Assembly: GCA_017447805.1 (NCBI GenBank)
Contig: JAFSMR010000046.1
Span: 26,965 to 90,964, forward strand
DNA from: Kiritimatiellia bacterium
GTDB lineage: Bacteria; Verrucomicrobiota; Kiritimatiellia; RFP12; UBA1067
Length of the DNA stretch: 64,000 nt
Direction: 5' to 3'
The translations under genes and the position numbers were made by a program. How positions within the stretch are numbered: position 1 is the first letter of the stretch; the number at the start of each line of letters is the position of its first letter. Below, in pieces: positions 47,217-56,639 of this stretch. Under the pieces are notes generated by a model, which was given only the letters and a program-made list of their open reading frames with translations, was not told the DNA's origin and did no database searches.

Positions 47217-47245
47217 ATTATACCATATTTAGCCCTAGAGGTCTA
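47217..47245 (-). promoter_or_regulatory. Promoter of glycosyltransferase-dxs-NERD-prc-dapF, leaderless
   Basis: Minus strand: -35 TAGACC (47240-47245), 17-base spacer ending TGG, -10 TATAAT (47217-47222), eight bases to the ATG at 47208. Confidence 0.8.
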
Positions 47246-47254
47246 CCCCCACGG

Positions 47255-48670
47255 CTATTTTTCCGCTTTTTCCGCTCTCAAGGCAAGTATCATCCATTTT
47301 GCATCGTGGGAGTAGTCGACTTTGAATTTACTCCTCGCGGCGCGCTCGAAAATGCCGGCTAGACCGAAGTGCCCCGTCTCGGGTCCTAATGCCGATTTTG
47401 CCTCGAATGGCGCGCCGTTGTTCTTTACATGCAATATAAAACCGCCGTTTTCGCTCTCGCGAGATGAAATTTCGATTTCAGAAGCCTTTCCATGCTTTAT
47501 GGCGTTTGTTATGGCCTCTCTCACGATTGATAACAGATCTTGGAATCTACGTGGCGCGAGGCGCTCCGGCAAGCCTTCGAGAAAAGCTTTGCAACTAATC
47601 TTACCTTGGTGATTTAAGGCTGTAGCGACTTCTCTTAGCGCTTCTTCCGGCGATTTTGTGGTTGCTTCGTCGCTTCTTAGATTGTAAACCGCATCTCTTA
47701 CCTGAACTTTGGTGTTCGCTAAAACCGTGCTCGCCCGCTCGAGAGTTTCGCGTGTCGCCTCGGGCAACACGTCATTTTGAAGAGTCGAAGATATCAGCAA
47801 TTTCACGCACGCTATGTGCTGTTCAATCGTATCGTGCAAATCTGCCGCCATGCGCTTTCGTTCGGCCGCGACTGCATTGATTTTCATCTTTTCGTTCTTG
47901 GACCTAATCCAAGCGACAAAAGATATAAGGAATGCACAAAGCAAGAGCGCGCCGCCTATGTATATTGATATAATGTGCCAATCATGTTCTTTATCATGAA
48001 CAATATTTATACCTTCTTCATTTTGTACTTCGACTACTCGTGCCGCAAATCCGCCTGCTCCATCGGGAATCGGGAATACACAGCCGGTAAGCCTTGCAAC
48101 CTTGTTTTTATATCTGCGTTTGTCTAGTTTGCCGGGCACTCTAACCATGGCGACCGCCCCATCCGGCAGCCTTACCCTTAATACGGTAAACTCCCTGCAG
48201 CCATATTTTGCCGCCTCGTGGCTTACGCTTATTATCTGCCCCTCTACTATTACGCGGCGTAAATCCAGCTGACCTTTTCTAAGCCGATCGTAGCGGACAA
48301 TCGTCTCGAAATCGATATCGAGAGTATTTACTCTCACATAAGAATCCGCTCTTATCGAAAGACCTATATCCGTAACCATTGTGTGGCCGGCAACCCAAAC
48401 CTGGTCACCCTCTTGAGGACGCGCTATTTTTTCATCCAAATAAACCGGAATGCCGAATCTATATGGTTTATCGGTTGCCGCAACGACAAAAAGCCCGGGC
48501 CTGATATTGGATACGTGAGTAACTATTCCGCAGAGAGTCGAAGCTTGATTCGCGTTATCTACCGTATTCGAAAGCGAAGTAAGCCTGTAAAATTCAGCTG
48601 TTTCGGAACCAAAGAGGCAATGCGCCGATAAGATAATTACAAGCGAGAAAAAGATTCTTTTCAAACTCAT
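47255..48670 (-). CDS. Sensor histidine kinase, NarX/LiaS-like (HisKA_3)
   Basis: 471 aa. Signal-like N terminus (MSLKRIFFSLVIILSAHCLF), a periplasmic region of about 210 residues that reads as two beta-barrel-like halves (STLCGIVTHVSN... and VIVEGQIISVSHEAAKYG), one span (about 235-255), then DHp helix with ERKRMAADLHDTIEQHIACVK and an ATPase domain with REAITNAIKHGKASE and TGHFGLAGIFERAARS. It phosphorylates the response regulator encoded just upstream; the ATG overlaps its stop (ATGA). Signal unknown. Confidence 0.9.
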   Translation of the reverse strand: MSLKRIFFSLVIILSAHCLFGSETAEFYRLTSLSNTVDNANQASTLCGIVTHVSNIRPGLFVVAATDKPYRFGIPVYLDEKIARPQEGDQVWVAGHTMVTDIGLSIRADSYVRVNTLDIDFETIVRYDRLRKGQLDLRRVIVEGQIISVSHEAAKYGCREFTVLRVRLPDGAVAMVRVPGKLDKRRYKNKVARLTGCVFPIPDGAGGFAARVVEVQNEEGINIVHDKEHDWHIISIYIGGALLLCAFLISFVAWIRSKNEKMKINAVAAERKRMAADLHDTIEQHIACVKLLISSTLQNDVLPEATRETLERASTVLANTKVQVRDAVYNLRSDEATTKSPEEALREVATALNHQGKISCKAFLEGLPERLAPRRFQDLLSIVREAITNAIKHGKASEIEISSRESENGGFILHVKNNGAPFEAKSALGPETGHFGLAGIFERAARSKFKVDYSHDAKWMILALRAEKAEK

Positions 48671-49284
48671 TTCGATACTATCCCTAAATCCACGGCTTTC
48701 AATACGGCGCTAATTCTATCTGTAACTTCAAGCTTTGCGAAAATATGGCGGATATGCTGCTTAACGCCGCTCATGGTCATATCAAGCTCGTATGCAATCG
48801 ATTCATTATCGCTGCCATGGGCCATCATCTCAAGGACATCCAGCTCTCGGCGAGTCAGAGTACCGACCGACCCCGTTTTCATCGCCAAAAGTTCCTTTAC
48901 GGATTGCGGAATATACTTATCGCCTTTCGCGACAATCTTGATGGCATTATAGAGGTCGTCGGAATCGCGGTCTTTCATCAAATACCCGCGCGCACCTTTT
49001 TTCAAAGAATGATAAACATCCAGGAACGAAGAGCTTGTGGTAAGCATGAGGACTTTTAGATCCGGGAACTCATGCATAAGCTCACCAAGAACAGTTACTC
49101 CATTGCTCCCTGGCATATAGACATCCAGCAAGAGCACATCAGGCTTGACCTCGCGTACAAAATCTATCGCACCATCGCCGTTTGCAAGTTCGCCGACAAA
49201 ATCAAGTTCGCCATCGCGTCCGATTGCGTACTTTAGGCCCATGCGGACAATTGCATGATCATCGATAATCGCTACTCGTATCAT
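48667..49284 (-). CDS. Response regulator, NarL/LuxR family
   Basis: 205 aa. Receiver domain with VAIIDDHAIVRMGL, phospho-acceptor Asp54 in LLLDVYMPGSNG and the KGARGYLMKD lysine block; LuxR-type helix-turn-helix at the end (LTRRELDVLEMMAHGSDNESIAYELDMTMSGVKQHIRHIFAKL). It would bind DNA when phosphorylated by the partner kinase. Leader about 20 bases with a GAGAGA ribosome site. Confidence 0.95.
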   Translation of the reverse strand: MIRVAIIDDHAIVRMGLKYAIGRDGELDFVGELANGDGAIDFVREVKPDVLLLDVYMPGSNGVTVLGELMHEFPDLKVLMLTTSSSFLDVYHSLKKGARGYLMKDRDSDDLYNAIKIVAKGDKYIPQSVKELLAMKTGSVGTLTRRELDVLEMMAHGSDNESIAYELDMTMSGVKQHIRHIFAKLEVTDRISAVLKAVDLGIVSK

Positions 49285-49311
49285 ATTCTCTCTCAGAATT
49301 ATAATACGAAT

Positions 49312-49340
49312 ATTTTAGCATATTTGCCCAATGAGTGCAA
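49312..49340 (-). promoter_or_regulatory. Promoter of the two-component operon
   Basis: Minus strand: -35 TTGCAC (49335-49340), 17-base spacer ending TGC, -10 TAAAAT (49312-49317). A second TATAAT-like stretch lies near 49297-49303. Confidence 0.7.
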
Positions 49341-49361
49341 TAGGCAATCTTGTATATTTTA

Positions 49362-50420
49362 CTAACGGCACAACTCCAAAACGAGTAGAGCGAAAGATGT
49401 GCAAAGGACTTTATCGCCTTCCCAAAAGCGATTGTTGTCGTTTACCCAGCTGCCGTCTGGGTTTTGAAGCGAAATCACTTTTGCGGCAAGTTCCTTCTTC
49501 CATTCGTGCTCGCCTACTTTTTCAACTTTCGCGGCCGTAAGAGCGCGCGAGAGAATATCGAAATAGTAGAATAGCCCCTGGTTGCCCATTCCCGGATTTT
49601 CATCAAGCGACCAATATTTTTCGCAGTATTCCAGCGACTGGCGGACTCGCGGGTCGCCGCGATCAAGCTTCGCGTGGCACATTGAAAGCACTGCCGCGTA
49701 AGTCATCGAACCATACGCCCTCAGGGTAACTCGACCTTGCGCGTTAGTTTCTACCCCGCCTTGCGGAGTGCGCTCGTTATACGCCGCGCCTCCGGCGCTC
49801 TGGCCTTCTTGACTAATCAAATTACTTACGAATTGCAAAGCCCGATCCCAATCCACATCAACCTTTTTTGAACCAGTGCGCACTTCTTCAAGCGCGGCCG
49901 TGCGATGCATCGCGTCAAGCGCATACGATGTATTCGATAGGTCTGCGTAGCGCCGGCGAGAGATTTTGTCGTAGCCGAAGCCGCCGGCCATCGTATCGTC
50001 GCCCGTCAGCTGGCTTGAAGCGATATATTCACGCGCCTTCAGCATCGGCGCGGTCGGAGCGATGCCGCTTTCATAAAGAGAGCTTAGACAAACCGATGTA
50101 TTGTAATTCCCGAGTCCACTCCCGCCGCGACCTGGTTTCGGTATGTAAAATCCGCCATCTTCCCTCTGAGTAGAAAGAACGTATTTTACACCCTTTTCAA
50201 TGGGAGAAGAAGTTATTGCCTTATCAAGCCCCGAGCCCGAAAGCGCCCAGACAGGTAGCGCCGTCAAAGCTGGCATTTGTTTATCGCTCCAATACCCTTC
50301 CAAAGATTGATTCGCAAGAAGGAATTGCGCGCCTTTTTGTATCGCTTGTTCGAGTGCTTCATCTCCGAAAGCGGCGAGCGTCGCCACCGCCGCAAGTACC
50401 GTAGCAAAAAACCTTTTCAT
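49362..50420 (-). CDS. Secreted protein with prenyltransferase/squalene-cyclase-type repeats (352 aa)
   Basis: Signal peptide (ends near AAFGDEA), then alpha/alpha-toroid repeats with the QxxGxW-like units of terpenoid cyclases: AIQKGAQFLLANQSLEGYWSD, IEKGVKYVLSTQREDGGFYIP, and SLQNPDGSWVNDN near the end. No cyclase catalytic motif (DxDD) is seen, so it is probably a binding or enzyme-like protein of the complement/TEP fold. The ATG overlaps the stop of the VIT/VWA gene (ATGA), so the two are made together and both exported. Confidence 0.75.
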   Translation of the reverse strand: MKRFFATVLAAVATLAAFGDEALEQAIQKGAQFLLANQSLEGYWSDKQMPALTALPVWALSGSGLDKAITSSPIEKGVKYVLSTQREDGGFYIPKPGRGGSGLGNYNTSVCLSSLYESGIAPTAPMLKAREYIASSQLTGDDTMAGGFGYDKISRRRYADLSNTSYALDAMHRTAALEEVRTGSKKVDVDWDRALQFVSNLISQEGQSAGGAAYNERTPQGGVETNAQGRVTLRAYGSMTYAAVLSMCHAKLDRGDPRVRQSLEYCEKYWSLDENPGMGNQGLFYYFDILSRALTAAKVEKVGEHEWKKELAAKVISLQNPDGSWVNDNNRFWEGDKVLCTSFALLVLELCR

Positions 50421-53107
50421 TGTGCAGACTCTCCTACTTTTATTTCACCGATATTTACTTTATTCTTCGGCTTAGATAATCTCATTGTCAAAATCTCGCG
50501 CTTTTCAGCCGCTGTTCCCCAGTCGGTGTAGACTGTCGCCGAGACAGTCGTCGCGCCCGTAAGAGCTGTCTGGTGCGAGGCGTAGTAGTTCGCGAGAATT
50601 CTGAATACACCAGAGCCTTCTTTACGCAAATATTCTTCAGGCCCGTAACCACTCGTTACATCTTCGCTGACGAATCCGCCCGTAGATGTGCGGCGATGGC
50701 CGTAATAAGCCTCTTCGCCATCAGGTTCGAGGACATGCAAATCGACATCCGTCTCGTCGGCATCCCACGAAAGAACGATCCTTATCTTTACCGGGAGATC
50801 GCGGCGAAAGGCCGAGTCGATTTCTGGCGAAACCGGCTTTGCGCCATCGCGCCACTCCTTGGAATCGATCCACGAAATCAACGCGTTCAACTCTTCAAGC
50901 GCGAAAATGCAGATTTGGCGATCGTTTGAACGCACCGCGCTGCGGCGGGCCGTCGGACGGAATGCGGCAGTCTTGAGAAGATTCATTGCCTCTTCCAGCT
51001 GCTTTTTCGATTCGGCGTCCATAATCCCGCAAAGATTCTTGCCGCTCTCGGAAAGTACTAGCGCAAGATCGCGTCTGGAATGGCCCTCCTCAGGACGCAA
51101 CCTGAGTGCATGGCGGAAACAAAGAATCGCCTCCGGATAGCAACAAGCTTCGCGAAGACGCCAACCCATCGAACGCCAAACCGCAGCTTCTTCGAGCTTG
51201 AATTCCGCCATATTGGAAAGAATCCTTATCGCTTTGGCCCGCTCGCCTTCTCCCTTCGAAAAGAAGAAGCTCGCGACATCCATGAAGAAGGCTGGGGACG
51301 AGCCAAACTCATCCTTGAGCTTGAGATATTCCGCGTATGGGTCGCTGGCCGCTTCGATTTTCTTGAGATATTCAGCATCTGCCTTCCACGGCTTTATCGT
51401 AATCGTCGCTCCGCCACCGCCGGCCTGGGCCGGGGTAGCGGCTGGTTCGCGCGCTGCGCTCCTCGCGGAGGCGTAGGTCGCACCGGGAGAGCGCGAGCCT
51501 TGCACGCTTCTCATGCGCACGGGCCAACTTACTTCAGCCACAACTTCGCCATCGATAAAACCATCTTCTTCATCCGCCGCTGCCGCCATGGCCCTCGGCG
51601 CCGGCATACCATCCACAGGTTCATCCGGCGCACCGCCAAAACCGCGCGCGGAAGAATTGCCGTCGAAGAGTCCGCTCTTCGGCGTGCGCTTCGGGGGAAT
51701 CGGGTCCTTCCACCATTTTACTCGCTCTTCCCATAGCGCGAGGAGCGACTGCTCGTGCTGCGCAAGGTCTTTGCGCGCGGCAATTTCGTCATCTTCCGCC
51801 CTCATTCGGCGCACCCATTCATCGTGGAAAGCTAGCGATGGGTGAGGCTCGATTTTGTGAGTTATATACTGCTCGAGGTTTTCGAGAACGATTAGACTCG
51901 TTACGGCGCTGGCAACGCCATACTTTCTGCCGAGGGCGAGGAATTCATCTTTGCGCGCTTCGGCTTGGCTTGCGAGATCTTTAACTCTATCTGCCGCCCA
52001 AGCTGTCGCAAGAAGCGTAGAAGCCTTCGCCTCGACGCCTTCCGGCAACGCCTCGCCTATCGCGAGCTTGCGAACCGTGACCGCGCGCGCCGACGCATCT
52101 GCGCGGCTCGCGATTGTTACATTCTTCAAATCTTCATAGCGAGATTTCTCGAGGTCGAGAGTATCCATTTCGTCCGTGAAGAGCAAAATGGGCATCTCCG
52201 CCGCCGAAGCGGAGCATTCTGCGTTCGAATATTTCTTCGCGATTTCTTCAAGCATCTTCTCTACGGCGAGGCTCGTGCCGCCATCGTAGACTAGCGAATC
52301 GACGAGCGAGAGAACTTCGGCACGCGTCTTCACGAAAGCGCCATTATCGCAGAGAGTATTCGAAAACGGCGCAAAATACCAGTCGCCAGTCTCAGGCAGA
52401 GCTTCGAGGCGCTTGCGCCAATCGCCGGCAAAATCTTTCGTGCTCGAGCTTGCGTCGAAAAGAATCACGCCGCGCGAAAACGCCGCAATTTTCGCGCTGA
52501 CCGATTGAACCTGAGCGTTTTCGGTTGAAGCGACGCCTTCGAAAATATCATCGCCATCCTTTTCGTAAACTTTCGTCGCTACGGGATTCTCGAGAGGTAT
52601 AATATAATCGACCGATGCGCGGCGCGGAGTATTCGGCAAGAGCGGGAATATGCGCGTTTTCCAGATATTGCCCTTCACATGTTCGACGATGCCTGGATCG
52701 ATTCTCTTGGCCTTTTCCGATTCGAAAGCGACCCGCGCCTTTTCCTTTTCCGTCACGACGCCGGGTATCATCGTGCCGTTGATTTCAAGAGCATACGCGC
52801 AGACTGTTGCGCCATCTGGAACAGGGAACTCCAAATCGGCGCTCATCTGACGCGAGTTTGGATTCGTGAAAACGAATAGCGTCCTCACGCGCCTGTAGAG
52901 GCTGTTTTCCTCGACTACCGATTCGGTTTTTTCGATTTTTACCGGCTGTTCGCTTTTCGGCGGCTCTACTACGCGCACTGGCGGCGGCGGCTCTACGGGA
53001 ACTGCAGGAGGCTGAGGTTCCGGCAAAACCTCCGGCACGGGAACTTCCTGCGCAGCAAGATAAAGCGTTGCAGACGATAATAACGCCAATAGGAATACCT
53101 TTTTCAT
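50417..53107 (-). CDS. Secreted VIT/VWA-like protein with TPRs and DUF2135 (896 aa)
   Basis: Signal peptide (about 1-19), Pro/Val/Glu-rich linker, VIT domain (about 60-175: YRRVRTLFVFTNPNSRQMSADLEFPVPDGA), VWA-like domain with a DASSS metal-site motif at residue 218 and FTDEMDT, a Pro/Gly/Ala linker (about 500-590), TPR-like helices (about 620-740), and a C-terminal DUF2135-like domain (VLSWDADETDVDLHVLEPDGEEAYYG). VIT/VWA proteins bind partners through the metal site. It is coupled to the toroid-repeat protein. Function unknown. Confidence 0.8.
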   Translation of the reverse strand: MKKVFLLALLSSATLYLAAQEVPVPEVLPEPQPPAVPVEPPPPVRVVEPPKSEQPVKIEKTESVVEENSLYRRVRTLFVFTNPNSRQMSADLEFPVPDGATVCAYALEINGTMIPGVVTEKEKARVAFESEKAKRIDPGIVEHVKGNIWKTRIFPLLPNTPRRASVDYIIPLENPVATKVYEKDGDDIFEGVASTENAQVQSVSAKIAAFSRGVILFDASSSTKDFAGDWRKRLEALPETGDWYFAPFSNTLCDNGAFVKTRAEVLSLVDSLVYDGGTSLAVEKMLEEIAKKYSNAECSASAAEMPILLFTDEMDTLDLEKSRYEDLKNVTIASRADASARAVTVRKLAIGEALPEGVEAKASTLLATAWAADRVKDLASQAEARKDEFLALGRKYGVASAVTSLIVLENLEQYITHKIEPHPSLAFHDEWVRRMRAEDDEIAARKDLAQHEQSLLALWEERVKWWKDPIPPKRTPKSGLFDGNSSARGFGGAPDEPVDGMPAPRAMAAAADEEDGFIDGEVVAEVSWPVRMRSVQGSRSPGATYASARSAAREPAATPAQAGGGGATITIKPWKADAEYLKKIEAASDPYAEYLKLKDEFGSSPAFFMDVASFFFSKGEGERAKAIRILSNMAEFKLEEAAVWRSMGWRLREACCYPEAILCFRHALRLRPEEGHSRRDLALVLSESGKNLCGIMDAESKKQLEEAMNLLKTAAFRPTARRSAVRSNDRQICIFALEELNALISWIDSKEWRDGAKPVSPEIDSAFRRDLPVKIRIVLSWDADETDVDLHVLEPDGEEAYYGHRRTSTGGFVSEDVTSGYGPEEYLRKEGSGVFRILANYYASHQTALTGATTVSATVYTDWGTAAEKREILTMRLSKPKNKVNIGEIKVGESAQ

Positions 53108-53137
53108 ATTTCCTGCCTCCTTTTCGTTTAGAGATTG

Positions 53138-54151
53138 TTATCTATTAAGAAATGTTTCTTCGATTTCACCGAGACTATCCTCGCCCGGCACGAGCGCGCG
53201 ACCCATGAGGAACGCTGCTCCATCCATCGCAGCGCCGCCTTCCGGTTTCACTTCTGTAAGCATAAGCGCGGTATCGGCGCATTTTACGATCGGCCCCTTG
53301 ATTCCGCGGCACGCCTTGAGGACCATACCGGGCGGCGCGAGACGCCAATCTTGCTCCATATCGCTAACGATTTCCGCCTTGAGAATCGCGAGCCTCCCCA
53401 TGGAGCCTTTTTTTCGTCTGAAGCGTTCCGGCAAAAACGTATAGCAACCCGGCCACGGAGAATAGGCGCGTATTTTACGCTCCGTTACGAGAACCGGCGC
53501 GCGCCAGTCTACAAGGCCATCGGTCTTTTTCAGCTTGTGCGCGAAGGTAGCGTCTGATTCGACCTGCGGAATTTCCGGCGGCAGTTCGCCGTGCGCCATT
53601 AGCCGCAAGGTTTTGGCAAGCGTGACCCCGCCGGTAGTCGCCAAATCTTCCATAAGGCTGCCGCCCGTCGCATCGGAATAAATCGGCTCGTAGGCCTGCA
53701 TCATAATCGGCCCGTCATCCATGCCGATACCCATGTGCATTACTGTTACGCCAGTGAGTTTTTCACCGGCGGCAATCGCCGCGACTACAGGTGAAGCGCC
53801 GCGATATTTCGGTAAAAGCGAAAAATGACAGTTCACGCACCCATTCGGCGGCAATTCAAGGAGTGGTTTTTTGAGGAATTGGCCAAACGCCACGACCGCG
53901 ATTACATCTGGTCGCCAGGCGCGAATTTGCGCCATCGCTTCATCGGAATTTATGTTTTCCGGCGATATTACGCTTCGTATTCCATGGGCAATCGCAAACG
54001 CCTTGCATGGGCATGGCGTAACGACTTTGCCGCGCCCGGCAGGCCTATCCGGCTGGGTTACGACGCCTACGACCTCGAGCTCGCCCTCGCGCATTATTGC
54101 GCGAAGGCAAACTGCAGAAGCCGCGGCCGATCCTAGGAATACTACTCGCAT
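53138..54151 (-). CDS. fmt: Methionyl-tRNA formyltransferase
   Basis: Formylates initiator Met-tRNA. 337 aa. Seen: VVFLGSAAASAVCLRA, VTQPDRPAGRGKVVTPCPCKAFA, NCHFSLLPKYRGASPVVAAIAAGEKLTGVTVMHMGIGMDDGPI (N-x-H catalytic block) and the C-terminal domain with GLVDWRAPVLVTERKIRAYSPWPG. No def gene is adjacent. It follows asd by six bases. Confidence 0.94.
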   Translation of the reverse strand: MRVVFLGSAAASAVCLRAIMREGELEVVGVVTQPDRPAGRGKVVTPCPCKAFAIAHGIRSVISPENINSDEAMAQIRAWRPDVIAVVAFGQFLKKPLLELPPNGCVNCHFSLLPKYRGASPVVAAIAAGEKLTGVTVMHMGIGMDDGPIMMQAYEPIYSDATGGSLMEDLATTGGVTLAKTLRLMAHGELPPEIPQVESDATFAHKLKKTDGLVDWRAPVLVTERKIRAYSPWPGCYTFLPERFRRKKGSMGRLAILKAEIVSDMEQDWRLAPPGMVLKACRGIKGPIVKCADTALMLTEVKPEGGAAMDGAAFLMGRALVPGEDSLGEIEETFLNR

Positions 54152-54157
54152 ATCTTC

Positions 54158-55174
54158 TTATACTAGGTCCCTCTTGATTAAGTGCTCGGCGATTTCCACG
54201 GCATTGAGCGCCGCGCCCCTCAATAGCTGATCGCCGGAAATGAACATATCAAGCCCCTTCTTATCGTTGCGCGAGATATCTTGGCGAATGCGCCCGGCCA
54301 ATACATCATATTTCGCCGTCGCATCTAGCGGCATCGGGTAACCGCCATTCAGCGGGTCATCGACCACCTTCACGCCTTCGGATGCGCGAAGAATTTCGCG
54401 CGCCTCTTCGGGCGTTATATCTTCTTCGAACTCGAGATTCAACGATTCGGAATGCGCGCGGGCAATCGGGACGCGAACAGATGTGCAGCTAATCATCAAA
54501 TCGGGCGCATGCAACATTTTGCGCGCCTCATTGCGCATCTTAAGCTCTTCTAGAGTATACCAATTTTCTTCATCGAATTTATCGATATGCGGAATCAGAT
54601 TGTAGGTAAGCTGATGCTGAAAGGCCTTTACGGTAAGCGGCTTGCCGGCTACATATTCGCGAAGCTGGTTTTCTAGCTCCTCTAGTCCTGGCGCGCCGGC
54701 GCCCGACGCAGCTTGATAAGTAGATGCGATGAGGCGCTTGAGCTTCTTCGCTTTGTGGAGCGGCGCGACAGCCTCTAGCATTATCGCCGTCGTGCAATTC
54801 GGGTTCGCTATAACGCCCTTATTCCAATCGAGGTCTTCCGCGTTTACCTGCGGGACTACGAGCGGCACCTCCGGGTCTTGACGGAAGGCGCGCGAGTTAT
54901 CGATCATCTTCGCGCCAGATTTCACCACCGCATCTTTCAGTTGCAATGCGACATCGGTCTTGCCTGCGAACAATACGATATCAAAGCCCGAAAAGGAATT
55001 TTCGTCTGCTTTGAGCACATGATATGTCTCGCCGAGAATCTGTTCGTCCCTTTCGCGCGAAGCGAAAACCTGCACTTTGCCGCAGGGGAAAGAGCGTTCT
55101 TTCAATACCTTGATCATCTCGGTGCCAACAGCCCCAACACCGACCAATCCAACATTATATTTTTCTTTCTTCAT
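54158..55174 (-). CDS. asd: Aspartate-semialdehyde dehydrogenase
   Basis: Reduces aspartyl phosphate to the semialdehyde for lysine/DAP, threonine and methionine. 338 aa. Seen: VGLVGVGAVGTEMIKVL (NADP fold), the catalytic Cys127 in ANPNCTTAIML, STYQAASGAGAPGLEELENQ, CTSVRVPIARAHSESLNLE. Together with lysA (upstream) and dapF this completes visible parts of the DAP route. Confidence 0.96.
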   Translation of the reverse strand: MKKEKYNVGLVGVGAVGTEMIKVLKERSFPCGKVQVFASRERDEQILGETYHVLKADENSFSGFDIVLFAGKTDVALQLKDAVVKSGAKMIDNSRAFRQDPEVPLVVPQVNAEDLDWNKGVIANPNCTTAIMLEAVAPLHKAKKLKRLIASTYQAASGAGAPGLEELENQLREYVAGKPLTVKAFQHQLTYNLIPHIDKFDEENWYTLEELKMRNEARKMLHAPDLMISCTSVRVPIARAHSESLNLEFEEDITPEEAREILRASEGVKVVDDPLNGGYPMPLDATAKYDVLAGRIRQDISRNDKKGLDMFISGDQLLRGAALNAVEIAEHLIKRDLV

Positions 55175-55195
55175 GATTTTTACACCAAATCCTTG

Positions 55196-56488
55196 TTATT
55201 TCTTCTCATCCAACCCCGAAAAGTCGAGCGTAGCGAAATAATCGTCTATCGTCTCTGCCCTACGGATTTCTTTTACATTGCCATTCGCCTCCAGTAGCAA
55301 CTCGGCACTCCTGAGTTTCGCATTATATTGAAAGCCCATTGCGTGACCATGTGCGCCTGCATCGCAAATTACTACATAATCGCCGCGCTCGAGGACAGGC
55401 AATACCCTCTGGATAGCGAATTTATCGTTGTTTTCACATAGCGAACCGGTTACATCGTAAATGCTAGTCTGTGAAGACTCTTCCTTGCCGGGAACTACAA
55501 TTTCGTGATACGCCCCATATAGCGCAGGTCTCATCAAATTCGCCATGCAAGCATCCAGCCCGGCATATAAACGGTATGTGTTCTTGATATGCCGGACTTT
55601 CGAGACCAAATACCCGTAAGGACCGGTAATGCATCTGCCGCATTCCATGTAAAGCTTAACCGGCTTCATGCCCCTGGACGAAATCAGCTCCTTATAGGCT
55701 TTTTCGATGCCCTTGGAAAGATATTCGATATCCATCGCCTTCTGGTCGGGCTTGTAAGCAATACCTATACCGCCGCCGATGTTGACAAATTCGAAATCTA
55801 TTCCGAGCTCGTCGTGGATTTCCCCCGCGAGAGTAAATAGCATTTTCGCAGTATCGATTATATATTCCGGGTCTAGCTCATTGGAAGCGACCATCGCGTG
55901 AAGGCCAAAGCGCGTTACGCCAGCTTCCTTCATCTTTGCGTAGCATTCGATAAGCTGCTCGCGCGTAAAGCCATACTTCGCTTCTTCCGGCTTGCCGATG
56001 ATTGCGTTGCCGCCTTTAAGAGGTCCCGGATTATACCTGCAGCACATAAGGCGCTTGGATAATTCTTCGGCGCACGGCTTTTCACCCCCTTGCGCGATAG
56101 ATTCAAGCAGAAAATCCCAATGTGTAATATCGTCCAAATTGATTATTGCGCCCAGTTCCCACGCCTTGCGAAATTCTTCGCTCGGCGTATCGTTCGAGGT
56201 GAACATTATTTTATCGCCGACATTGCCGACTTTCTCGGCCAAGAGGAGTTCTGCCATCGATGAGCAATCTGAACCAAATCCATATTCTGTCAAAATCTTC
56301 ATAATATATGGGTTTGGAGTTGCTTTTACGGCGAAGAATTCTCGCCAGCCGTGATTCCACGAAAACGCCTTTTTAAGTCGCTTGGCGTTATCGCGAATCG
56401 CCTTTTCATCGTAAATATGGAAAGGTGTCGGCCACTTGGTCGATATTTCTTTTAACTTCGCCTTATCGAACGGCAATTTTCTCATCAT
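55196..56488 (-). CDS. lysA: Diaminopimelate decarboxylase
   Basis: PLP enzyme of fold III making lysine from meso-DAP. 430 aa. Seen: PLP lysine in FFAVKATPNPYIMKIL (Lys55), GSDCSSMAELLLAEK, FEFVNIGGGIGIAY, YMECGRCITGPYGYL and VTGSLCENNDKFA with the catalytic Cys; YVVICDAGAHGHAMGFQYN. Two adjacent ATGs; an AAGGAG site precedes them. First gene of lysA-asd-fmt-VIT/VWA-toroid. Confidence 0.92.
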   Translation of the reverse strand: MMRKLPFDKAKLKEISTKWPTPFHIYDEKAIRDNAKRLKKAFSWNHGWREFFAVKATPNPYIMKILTEYGFGSDCSSMAELLLAEKVGNVGDKIMFTSNDTPSEEFRKAWELGAIINLDDITHWDFLLESIAQGGEKPCAEELSKRLMCCRYNPGPLKGGNAIIGKPEEAKYGFTREQLIECYAKMKEAGVTRFGLHAMVASNELDPEYIIDTAKMLFTLAGEIHDELGIDFEFVNIGGGIGIAYKPDQKAMDIEYLSKGIEKAYKELISSRGMKPVKLYMECGRCITGPYGYLVSKVRHIKNTYRLYAGLDACMANLMRPALYGAYHEIVVPGKEESSQTSIYDVTGSLCENNDKFAIQRVLPVLERGDYVVICDAGAHGHAMGFQYNAKLRSAELLLEANGNVKEIRRAETIDDYFATLDFSGLDEKK

Positions 56489-56513
56489 TCTCCTTAACTG
56501 GTCTTCAAGGCGT

Positions 56514-56542
56514 ATTATAGCATATTTCTCTAGCGCGGTCTA
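56514..56542 (-). promoter_or_regulatory. Promoter of lysA-asd-fmt operon
   Basis: Minus strand: -35 TAGACC (56537-56542), 17-base spacer ending TGC, -10 TATAAT (56514-56519). Leader about 19 bases with a ribosome site. Confidence 0.78.
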
Positions 56543-56597
56543 TAGCCCTTTGATTGAAATATTTCACCCGCCGCCGCTTCGCAATGGCGAATGGTAA

Positions 56598-56618
56598 GGC
56601 GGCCAAAGCGTGGCCGCC
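56598..56618. repeat. Short hairpin, REP-like, second copy
   Basis: GGCGGCCA, AAGCG loop, TGGCCGCC. Shares the loop and the following GCCGT with 1182-1196; the pair next to the loop is A-T here and G-C there, so pairing is kept. Confidence 0.55.
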
Positions 56619-56639
56619 GTCGCTTAAACAACCGAAAAT

